A stretch of DNA of 50,997 nt, taken from assembly GCF_018918005.1 (NCBI RefSeq), contig NZ_JAHLPR010000049.1:1-50997 (forward strand), in the 5' to 3' direction. Position 1 is the first letter of the stretch, and each line of letters opens with the position of its first letter. Below are positions 25,007 to 32,267 of the stretch, piece after piece. The notes beneath the pieces were generated by a model. It worked only from the letters and a program-made list of their open reading frames with translations, was not told where the DNA came from and ran no database searches. Source of the DNA: Paenibacillus sp. MSJ-34 (GTDB taxonomy: Bacteria; Bacillota; Bacilli; Paenibacillales; Paenibacillaceae). The translations under genes and the position numbers were made by a program.

Positions 25007-26749
25007 TTAATGATCCGATAACTCGACATCCCCCAATATCATCTGATCTAAATTTCGTCCGCCGGGAATCATCGGATATACATTTTCATCTTTCGGCACC
25101 ACAAATTCAAGCAGCACCGGTCCGGGTGTTTCCATAGCCTCTTGCCAAATTCGTCTTGCCTCCGCTTTGGTGCTTGCTCTTAACCCCTTCATGCCATAGG
25201 CTTCGGCCAATTTTACAAAATCGGGACTGCCGGCAAGGTCGATATGGCTTAAACGATTGCTGTACATGACCTCCTGCTGCTGTCTAACCATGCCCAGCAC
25301 TTCATTGTTAATGACCACAATTTTCACGGGAATACGATGAATCGCACAAATCGCCATCTCCTGCGCGCACATCTGCATCCCTCCGTCGCCATTGACCGAA
25401 ACAACCAGACGATTTGGATTGCCTATCTGAGCACCTATAGCGGACGGAAATCCGAAGCCCATTGTCCCAAGGCCTCCGGAAGTAATGAGGGAACGGGGAT
25501 GTTTAAATTTATAAAATTGAGCCACCCACATTTGGTGCTGTCCTACATCCGTGGTGATAATCGCTTCCCCTTGCGTAGTTTCGCTGATCATTTCGATAAC
25601 AAATTGCGGTTTAAGCTCCGTATCCGAATCTTGGTAGCGCAACGGATATTTTGCTTGATCCGTCTCCAACTGTTTGATCCATCTGTCCGAATTGGACGGT
25701 CGGGCTTTCGCGTTGGCACAATGGAGAAGTGCTTTCATATCGCCGACACAAGCAATATCCGTTTTGACGTTTTTTCCAATTTCGGCAGGATCAATATCGA
25801 GATGCGCGATCCGTTTGGCATTTGGGGCAAAACCGGCAATGTTCATCGTGGCTCGCTCGTCGAAACGCGAACCGATGGAAATGACCAAATCCGCATTTTG
25901 GACGGCCATATTCGCAGCATACGTACCATGCATGCCCAGCATGCCCAGCCAGAGAGGGTGGGCGCTAGGGAAAGCTCCTAAACCGAGCAGTGTTGTTGCC
26001 ACCGGAACCTTCGTTTTATTGACAAATTCCAGCAACTCCATGGATGCATTGGAATAAACGACTCCGCCTCCGGCAATAATGACCGGTTTCTCCGATTCGG
26101 CAATGGCCTGAAGGAGCTTATCGATCTGCGTCTGATCGGGACTCGGAGCCGGATGATATCCGCGTAAATGCATCTCGGCGGATAACTGAAACACCATGTT
26201 TTGATTGGATACATCTTTGGGGATATCGATCAACACCGGACCTTTCCTGCCTGTGTTCGCAATGTGGAAGGCTTCGCGAACAATGCGCGGCAGATCATGC
26301 ACGTCGCGTACGTAGTAGCTATGTTTGGTTATGGGCATTGTAATGCCGACAATATCCACTTCTTGAAATGCATCCGTTCCCCCTGCTGCGGTAGCCACAT
26401 TCCCCGTAATGACGACAAGCGGTACGGAATCCATGTATGCAGTTGCAATGCCGGTGACCAGATTCGCCGCTCCCGGCCCGGAGGTCGCGATACATACGCC
26501 TACTTTTCCTGTCGATCGGGCATAACCGTCCGCAGCATGGATCGCCCCTTGTTCATGCCGAGTCAAGATATGTTGAAAGTCCGAATTGCCGACCATCGCA
26601 TCATAGATGTAAAGAACGCTTCCGCCCGGGTAGCCAAATACGCATTCTGCCCCTTCCCTTAGCAAGCAACGTAAAAGAACTTCCGATCCATTGATCAAAT
26701 GTTGTGAATCCTCAATAGACTCTCTCTCGATTTTAAAACCCTGTTCCAT
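25007..26749 (-). CDS. ilvB: Acetolactate synthase, large subunit (thiamine diphosphate enzyme)
   Basis: Condenses two pyruvates (or pyruvate with 2-oxobutyrate) in branched-chain amino acid synthesis. At 580 residues it is normal for the catalytic subunit. The catalytic Glu66 lies in TRHEQGAIHAADGYAR, the GTDAFQEVDIVGITMPITKH block is anabolic-like, and the thiamine diphosphate motif begins NGDGGMQM at about 453. At the selectivity loop it reads GMVRQQQEV: Gln491 replaces the Trp normal in anabolic enzymes, a residue tied to 2-oxobutyrate preference and herbicide binding. Catabolic AlsS-type enzymes also have Gln there. No regulatory subunit (ilvN/ilvH) or other ilv gene adjoins. Two tandem T-box leaders with valine specifiers precede it. 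The ATG has GGGAGG upstream. Confidence 0.92.
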   Translation of the reverse strand: MEQGFKIERESIEDSQHLINGSEVLLRCLLREGAECVFGYPGGSVLYIYDAMVGNSDFQHILTRHEQGAIHAADGYARSTGKVGVCIATSGPGAANLVTGIATAYMDSVPLVVITGNVATAAGGTDAFQEVDIVGITMPITKHSYYVRDVHDLPRIVREAFHIANTGRKGPVLIDIPKDVSNQNMVFQLSAEMHLRGYHPAPSPDQTQIDKLLQAIAESEKPVIIAGGGVVYSNASMELLEFVNKTKVPVATTLLGLGAFPSAHPLWLGMLGMHGTYAANMAVQNADLVISIGSRFDERATMNIAGFAPNAKRIAHLDIDPAEIGKNVKTDIACVGDMKALLHCANAKARPSNSDRWIKQLETDQAKYPLRYQDSDTELKPQFVIEMISETTQGEAIITTDVGQHQMWVAQFYKFKHPRSLITSGGLGTMGFGFPSAIGAQIGNPNRLVVSVNGDGGMQMCAQEMAICAIHRIPVKIVVINNEVLGMVRQQQEVMYSNRLSHIDLAGSPDFVKLAEAYGMKGLRASTKAEARRIWQEAMETPGPVLLEFVVPKDENVYPMIPGGRNLDQMILGDVELSDH

Positions 26750-26763
26750 ATAACTTCCTCCCT

Positions 26764-27079
26764 GAAAAAAAATGAACCCCTTCCATCCTCGGCAGACAGC
26801 ATTCGACTGTCACACCTAGGGACGAAAGGGGAAGGTTTCGCGGTACCACCCTGATTTGCCGGGAACCTCGCGATTCCGGCCTCATGAGGTAAGGATTGGC
26901 CTTACCTCCAGCACGGTAACGTGTGCCATTCCGTTTGAGCCTACTCATCGAACCAACGCTTGGCTCGACCTTCGATCAAAAGCTCCGAGACGACATCTGA
27001 CAAAGGTTTACGGCAAAGGTTCCAGCTTTCCCTCCGCTCTCTGGACATAAGAGCCTTCGTCATTTTTTCTCTTCATCGC
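26764..27079 (-). promoter_or_regulatory. T-box leader, gene-proximal copy (valine specifier)
   Basis: A tRNA-sensing transcription attenuator. Read on the minus strand it has Stem I starting GCGATGAAGAG with the CAGAGAGCGG loop motif, a helix TGACGAAGG/CCTTTGTCA closing the specifier loop, then GATGTCGTCTC with the codon GUC at 26992-26994. The universal T-box AGGGTGGTACCGCG occupies 26839-26852 and the terminator stem pairs CCCCTTTCGTCC with GGATGGAAGGGG before eight T residues. Uncharged tRNA-Val should pair with GUC and with UGGU, block the terminator and allow ilvB transcription. The copy starts 13 bases after the end of an upstream sister leader and lies 15 bases from ilvB. Confidence 0.9.
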
Positions 27080-27091
27080 TTTATTCGATTT

Positions 27092-27405
27092 AAAAAATAA
27101 AAACCCCTTTCATCCGCGGCAGACAGCATGCAACTGTACACCAAGGGACGAAAGGGGAAGATTTCGCGGTACCACCCTGATTTGCCGGGAACCTCGCGAT
27201 TCCGGCCTCATGAGGTAAGGATTGGCCTTACCTGCGGCACGATAACGTGTGCCATTCCGTTTGAGCCTACTCATCGAGCCAACGCATGACTCGACCTTCG
27301 ATCAAAAGCTCCGAGACGACATCTTACAAAGGATTACGGCAAAGGTTCCAGCTTTCCCTCCGCTCTCTGGACATAAGCGCCTTTGTAATTTTTCCTCTTC
27401 ATCGC
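27092..27405 (-). promoter_or_regulatory. T-box leader, promoter-proximal copy (valine specifier)
   Basis: The first of two tandem leaders, offset by exactly 326 bases from its sister. The T-box AGGGTGGTACCGCG is at 27165-27178 and the GUC specifier at 27318-27320. The helix closing the specifier loop is TTACAAAGG/CCTTTGTAA here and TGACGAAGG/CCTTTGTCA in the sister, a compensated base-pair change that supports the fold. It has its own intact terminator (CCCCTTTCGTCC with GGATGAAAGGGG, then a run of T residues). Both must therefore be read through for ilvB expression. Confidence 0.9.
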
Positions 27406-27528
27406 ATTTTGTTTTTCATCGTAGCACAAGGCATGCAATATTTCAATCGACTTGAACAGGACCAAAAGAATTTTATGATGAATCAAAACCATTCCGTAAT
27501 CCAAATCGTTTCACTTCATTGCTTGTTC

Positions 27529-27768
27529 TTATAGGCTTTCCGCCAAGCCCGGTTGAATCTGCAAAATCAACATCCTTTTCCCTTCCGCATCCTTCACTTT
27601 ATATTCAACGAACGTCCCATTATAGTGCTCATTGAAACGTTCCTCAACAAAGATTTCTTCATACTCTTTGCCCATACCATTTCCAGAAACGAAAAGGCGT
27701 TCACCATTATAACTTAATTCCGTAACAATTGGTTCGCCTTGCTGCAATTCATACCTGCACGGTACCAA
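27529..27768 (-). pseudogene. C-terminal gene fragment cut by a family C repeat
   Basis: About 75 codons of protein-like sequence containing YELQQGEPIVTELSYNGERL and a following VEERFNEHYNGTFVEYKVKD. The upstream frame runs straight into the terminal repeat of the family C element at 27766, and the only starts available (TTG in the repeat, TTG a few codons on) lack good ribosome sites. I read it as the surviving end of a small, probably secreted, protein gene disrupted by the repeat. The product family was not recognised. Confidence 0.45.
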
Positions 27769-28041
27769 TGGCGTTGCATCGAGAAATGGCGTTCCGGACC
27801 GTACGGCCGTTATTTTGCGTCAAAACCGCTTATTTGCTGTTTAGGCGGACAGTGGTTCCGTTATTCATTCCTCGAGGGCTTGTTTTTGCGCTTTTGCCGC
27901 GAATAAAGGATCGTCTGTCCGCAAACTATCCGAAATCGAGCCGTTTGTCACAATTAACGTATCCTGTGTCCGCGAATTTTGGGAGCAGGGCGGTAGAAGA
28001 AATATTTAAGATTGCTAAGAAAAGTTAATGCAACGCCAATG
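27766..28041 (+). repeat. MITE-like repeat family C, copy 1
   Basis: A 276-bp block with near-perfect inverted ends (CAATGGCGTTGCAT on the left, ATGCAACGCCAATG on the right, one mismatch). The interior matches the inverted copy at 42091-42320, including a TTCTTCTACCGCCCTGCTCC block and a GTACGGCCGTTATTT block. It is noncoding and fills the gap between the gene fragment and the FtsX-type permease. Confidence 0.6.
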
Positions 28042-28073
28042 GCGCGGTGCGCGTGACAAAAGCGGGCATAAAG

Positions 28074-30317
28074 CTATTCCGTTCCCGCCTTAAGCGCGTC
28101 GCTCATGGGGATGCGGTTGATCTTTTTGCTACTCATCAGCTTGGCAAGTTCGAAAGTCAGCATAACAATGACAAAGCCCAGCAGGATATACCCAATGTTC
28201 AGTTTGGCCGGAATGGCCATCTGCAAGCTTTCGGCAAGCAACCGGTACATGGCGTTAATGGATCCCACCAAGACAGGTGCGCCCAATATATAGCCGACGA
28301 TGACGATCCATGTATTGCTGTTCAGGATCAGTCTGTTGATTTCCTTCTTCTTGTATCCCAGCACTTTGAGCAGCGAAATCGTTCCCTTATTCTCGTCGAC
28401 CACCAGTCCTGTGACGATGTAAAGGATCACCAACCCCAGTACGAACGCCGAAACGGTCAGACCGTATATCATACCGCCCATTTGGTCAATGAAAGAGTGA
28501 AAGCTCGCTTTGATCGCCTCGATCGATTTCGTGCTTTTGATTTCATCTTGCGGAAAGCTCATTGGGACATCGCTGAAAATCCCGACATAGGTGTCCGAAG
28601 AGAAGCCCAGCATGGCATTCAACTCGGAGAGAGGCATGAAGATAAACTCCCCGCCGTAGGTGTCCGCAATGTCTTCGATCGTAATCGCATATTTCTTTCC
28701 GTCGTCATAGTTATAGAAGCTTACGGTATCGCCGATACCAAGCCCAAGCTTTTGTGCCAGCGGTACGGTGACGATCGCTTTGTCGGCAGCGAGTCTGTTG
28801 CCTTTCGCATCGTTCAAGACGATTCGGGTGGAGTTCTCGGGAATTCCCGTAACATAGAAGCTAGTTTCCGCTTCATCGTCCATGACCGCATACATCGCGT
28901 TAAATGGCTCGGTTCCTTCCGGCGGCGCCCCCTTCCGGTAATCGGTAAATACATATTCGTATTTTAAATTGTACAACTTGCTTATGCCTTCGTTCAGCAT
29001 GAAATCGACCGAGCTTTTCATCGTAAGCCCATATTGCAGCAGCATGGTCGCCACAATGACGCCGAACAGCAAGAATACCGTTCTCGAAATACTTCGGAAT
29101 TGCTGGCGTATTTGAAATTTCGTCGCAAATTTGAATCGATCCAGGCGAAGCGCGCGTTCGATCGCGTTGAGTTTATTGCTCTGGCCGCCCTTCATCAGCT
29201 CTGCCGGCTGAGTCTTCAGCACCTTGTTAATAACCAGGATCGTGCAAACGCCAAGCGCTGCAATCGGCAACAGCAAACTGAATAGAAAGATCCCGGGAGC
29301 ATAGACTACCGGCTCCTTAGGCATCGGGAACGCCGTAAGGAGAAAGTCGAACATGGGGTTCATCGCTAACGCGCCGGCAATCGTGCCGACGATCGCGCCC
29401 GCTCCGGCTACGATCATCGGAAATGCGAGATAGTGCGCCAGAAGCTCTTTTTTCCGATAACCCAGTGCATACAGAGTGCCGATGATAACCGACTCGCGCT
29501 GAATCAGCCGCCACATCAGAATCCCCGTCAATACGCAGGTCAACAGCAAAATCACGGAGGGAACCATGATGCTTATGTTTCCGAGCAGATTGATTTCCAT
29601 CGGAATATAGGACACCCTGAAATTTTTGGCGGTGCTTTCCCAATTTATAATTTTGACCCCTTGCTCCCGGACATCGTTTTTCATTGCGGTTTCCTGAGCT
29701 TTGATACCCTCGGCGTTGTTGAACTTGACGGCGTAGAAGGAAGTCGCATCGGGAACCGTTGCAAAATCGTCCTTGCCAACGACGGCCAGTCCGAAGGTTT
29801 GGGGATCGCGGATCATCTCCTCCTTGGACTTAGCGATATAGATATAGTTGGGCAACGTCATATTTCCGGCATACGTATACTCTTTTCCGCCAATGCGCAG
29901 GATGTCGCCCAATTCATAGCCGTTGGTTTTCGCAAACAGCTCGTCGAGAAGAATCTCTCCGGCGCCAAGTTGTTGGCCGCTTGTAACGGCAGGAACATTG
30001 ACCTGAGCGTTGAAGCTATAAATTCTTAGGGTCTGCCCGGGATGAAGCTCATAATCTGCAACCCCGCTCTGCTCGATTTCGGCGTTGAAACGGCTCTCCA
30101 TACCGGCAATATCAAGATCGGCGTCAACATAGATTTCGGCATCGCTCATCGCATGGTTGGATTTGAACGCGGAGAAGGTGTTGTCTAAATTCACGGAGAC
30201 CAGGTTCATCATGACCATCAGCATGCAGCTAACGGCAATCAAAAACATGGAGCCGACATATTGCGCTTTGTTTTCCGAAATCGTTCTTAGTACTTTTTTT
30301 ACCAGCATCGTCACCAC
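28074..30317 (-). CDS. FtsX/MacB-like ABC transporter permease
   Basis: A 747-residue permease with two FtsX-type halves. An N-terminal helix at about 15-40 is followed by a large extracytoplasmic domain, then three helices (residues about 250-380) and a second copy with a helix (FLLFGVIVATMLLQYGL), another extracellular domain and three final helices. Such proteins export antimicrobial peptides, lipids or lipoproteins, or act as mechanotransmitters, rather than conventional import. The exact start is unclear: GTG 30317 overlaps the ATPase stop, and GTG 30314 and ATG 30308 are close behind with AAAGGA upstream. It forms an operon with the ATPase and TetR genes, suggesting a drug- or peptide-responsive exporter. 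Confidence 0.88.
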   Translation of the reverse strand: MVTMLVKKVLRTISENKAQYVGSMFLIAVSCMLMVMMNLVSVNLDNTFSAFKSNHAMSDAEIYVDADLDIAGMESRFNAEIEQSGVADYELHPGQTLRIYSFNAQVNVPAVTSGQQLGAGEILLDELFAKTNGYELGDILRIGGKEYTYAGNMTLPNYIYIAKSKEEMIRDPQTFGLAVVGKDDFATVPDATSFYAVKFNNAEGIKAQETAMKNDVREQGVKIINWESTAKNFRVSYIPMEINLLGNISIMVPSVILLLTCVLTGILMWRLIQRESVIIGTLYALGYRKKELLAHYLAFPMIVAGAGAIVGTIAGALAMNPMFDFLLTAFPMPKEPVVYAPGIFLFSLLLPIAALGVCTILVINKVLKTQPAELMKGGQSNKLNAIERALRLDRFKFATKFQIRQQFRSISRTVFLLFGVIVATMLLQYGLTMKSSVDFMLNEGISKLYNLKYEYVFTDYRKGAPPEGTEPFNAMYAVMDDEAETSFYVTGIPENSTRIVLNDAKGNRLAADKAIVTVPLAQKLGLGIGDTVSFYNYDDGKKYAITIEDIADTYGGEFIFMPLSELNAMLGFSSDTYVGIFSDVPMSFPQDEIKSTKSIEAIKASFHSFIDQMGGMIYGLTVSAFVLGLVILYIVTGLVVDENKGTISLLKVLGYKKKEINRLILNSNTWIVIVGYILGAPVLVGSINAMYRLLAESLQMAIPAKLNIGYILLGFVIVMLTFELAKLMSSKKINRIPMSDALKAGTE

Positions 30318-31009
30318 TCAATCCTTTCCGCCGGAACAGGAGACGCATTCGCCAGCTCTTCGACGATTTCCCCGCTTCGCAACTTGAATACCTTGTTCGC
30401 CATATCGGCAATCGCCGTGTTGTGGGTGATCATCAAAACGGTCGTGCCGTACTGCGCGTTCACCTCCTGCAAGAGCTGTAGGATGCTGCGGGAAGTACCA
30501 TAGTCGAGCGCGCCGGTCGGCTCGTCGCACAACAGCAGTTTCGGATTTTTGACGATTGCCCGCGCGATGGATACCCGCTGCTGTTCGCCGCCGCTCAGTT
30601 CCCTCGGAAAGCGCCGTTTTTTGTCCTGCAGCCCCACCGCCGCCAACACTTCGTCGATGTTCAGTGACGATCGGCTAATGTTGGAGACGACTTCGATGTT
30701 TTCCGCCACCGAAAGGTTGGGGACAAGATTGTAGAATTGGAATACAAAACCGATATGCTCGCGCCGGTAGTCGGTCAGCTTGTCGTCGTTCAACCGCTGC
30801 ACTTCGATCCCGTCCACGATGACGCTGCCGCTATCGCCGCGGTCGATGCCGCCCAGAATGTTCATCAATGTCGATTTTCCCGAACCGGACGGTCCGAGAA
30901 TAACGCCGACTTCTCCCTTGTCCAACCGCATTCCGATCCCCTTTAACACTTCGGTTGTAATCGTCCCAGACGTGTAGCTCTTCCTTAATCCCGCGATCTC
31001 CATAAACAT
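30311..31009 (-). CDS. MacB/LolD-type ABC transporter ATPase
   Basis: A 232-residue ATPase for the downstream FtsX-type permease. Motifs: Walker [11 protein letters not shown]-loop [14 protein letters not shown] (typical of the MacB/LolD group), signature [16 protein letters not shown], Walker [13 protein letters not shown] and the switch His in MITHNTA. The stop overlaps the permease start. GGTGA or GGAGG upstream of ATG 31009 serves as ribosome site; ATG two codons later is possible. It follows the TetR regulator by 57 bases on the same strand, so it is probably expressed under that regulator. Confidence 0.92.
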   Translation of the reverse strand: MFMEIAGLRKSYTSGTITTEVLKGIGMRLDKGEVGVILGPSGSGKSTLMNILGGIDRGDSGSVIVDGIEVQRLNDDKLTDYRREHIGFVFQFYNLVPNLSVAENIEVVSNISRSSLNIDEVLAAVGLQDKKRRFPRELSGGEQQRVSIARAIVKNPKLLLCDEPTGALDYGTSRSILQLLQEVNAQYGTTVLMITHNTAIADMANKVFKLRSGEIVEELANASPVPAERIEW

Positions 31010-31066
31010 ACGGCTTCACCATTCCCTCCCGGATTGCTTTGCGCAATCCGACATTAGATTTGGACT

Positions 31067-31768
31067 TCAATCTTCCGCCGTCACCCATGCCTTGACCGCT
31101 TCTGCATCCAACCGATACAACGCATTCGAAGGCGCGCCCAATACGCGCTCGATCGCATCCATATAGGCGGCATACGTGACGGTAATGCGTTCCATGCAGT
31201 TCTGCGGATCCTGTTCCTTCTCAAGCGAAAGCAATAACTTGGCATGGGTGTTTCCCATCCCTTGCTGCAGAGACAAAATGACCTCGCCGGATTGTTCGGG
31301 ATAGGCTGTGGTGAAGACGCCTTCCCGCACGCCTTGACGGACAATCTCCGTAAGCAGCGGCGCGCGCTGCTCGCGAACGGCTTCCTCCACTTTTTGCCGG
31401 ACAATGGCATTCTCGTCGGCATACCACACGCGCCCGAGCTTCAAGACAGCCGCCCTGTTCTCGGACCTCAACCGATCCAATGTATCGAAAAACCCTTGCA
31501 GCTTCTCGATGGCGGACAGCTTAGGATCGCGGATAATGGGAAGTAGCGGTTTCTCCGTCTCTTCCCGAATCCGCTCGATGAACGCCTCCAGCACCGCCGG
31601 CTTCGAGCCGAAATAGTGGTAAAACGCGCCGCTAGATATCTGCAGCTCGTTCAGAATATCCTGGATCGTCATCCGCTCGTAGCCTTTGACATGGATGAGC
31701 CGCTGCGCCGTGTCAAGAATTTCGTTGCGTTTTTTGGCGTATTCCTGTTCATTGATCGTTCGCGCCAT
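31067..31768 (-). CDS. TetR/AcrR-family transcriptional regulator
   Basis: A 233-residue repressor-like protein with an N-terminal TetR helix-turn-helix: RNEILDTAQRLIHVKGYERM followed by TIQDILNELQISSGAFYHYF, the classical recognition helix ending in YHYF. The C-terminal domain is helical and variable, as expected for a ligand-binding domain. The ATG has AAAGGAGAG upstream. It is first in the operon with the MacB-like ATPase and FtsX-type permease, so it most likely represses the exporter until an exported compound binds. No clear operator palindrome was identified upstream, where about 500 noncoding bases hold a hairpin, a partial family A repeat and the lyase terminator. Confidence 0.9.
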   Translation of the reverse strand: MARTINEQEYAKKRNEILDTAQRLIHVKGYERMTIQDILNELQISSGAFYHYFGSKPAVLEAFIERIREETEKPLLPIIRDPKLSAIEKLQGFFDTLDRLRSENRAAVLKLGRVWYADENAIVRQKVEEAVREQRAPLLTEIVRQGVREGVFTTAYPEQSGEVILSLQQGMGNTHAKLLLSLEKEQDPQNCMERITVTYAAYMDAIERVLGAPSNALYRLDAEAVKAWVTAED

Positions 31769-31960
31769 GTTTCATCTCTCCTTTTTATTAATAAACCGAG
31801 ACTCTCTCTATTAATACAACACCACTATACTCCTTTTTGCGCCCGGTGACAAGAGAGCGAAGCACTTCTGTTAGTGGATAATGAAACCGAGTGCGGCTAA
31901 CACTGGGCTGAACAATTGGCTGGATGGGATATCCCTTCTTGAGTCAGAAACGGATAAGAG

Positions 31961-32001
31961 CCCACCTCTGGCGCTAACCTTAGGGTGGGTCCTTCTTTTC
32001 T
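31961..32001 (+). terminator. Terminator-like hairpin in the gap before the TetR gene
   Basis: CCCACC and GGTGGG form a stem across a 17-base loop, followed on the plus strand by TCCTTCTTTTCTC. No plus-strand gene in the window ends here, so it may belong to a lost gene or act weakly on readthrough from the lyase operon. Confidence 0.35.
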
Positions 32002-32024
32002 CTTGAGTTATTATTGAAGAGGGT

Positions 32025-32124
32025 AAAACCGCCGATTTCCAATGAATAACGCCACGTACTTTCTTTAGATTGGGAACGTCTTCGTTTCGAGCCCATTAAG
32101 GATCGTCAGTTTCGTAAGCGCTTA
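32025..32124 (-). repeat. Truncated family A repeat, copy 4
   Basis: On the minus strand this 100-bp block matches the left part of family A (GCGCTTACGAAACTGACGAT..., then ...TTCATTGGAAATCGGCGG) but lacks the right half and right terminal repeat. It sits between the TetR gene and the terminator of the lyase operon. Confidence 0.5.
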
Positions 32125-32190
32125 GGTCCCCGCAGATCGCCTTCAATTATTTGACTTGAATATACATAAAGAAGCCCGCAAAGCAGCTAT

Positions 32191-32229
32191 AAAAATGCCG
32201 GTCAACGTATCGTGTACGTCAACCGGCAT
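32191..32229 (-). terminator. Intrinsic terminator of the polysaccharide-lyase operon
   Basis: On the minus strand ATGCCGGTTGACGTA pairs with TACGTTGACCGGCAT (15-base arms, two wobble or mismatch positions) around a five-base loop and is followed by TTTTTATAG. It lies 39 bases beyond the lyase stop. Confidence 0.85.
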
Positions 32230-32267
32230 TTATTACTATGTCGCGAGGTGCGCGCACAACATTTTCT

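Noticed and set aside
28047-28967. 306-codon plus-strand open frame
   Set aside because: Antisense to the FtsX-type permease, whose motifs and membrane helices are clear.
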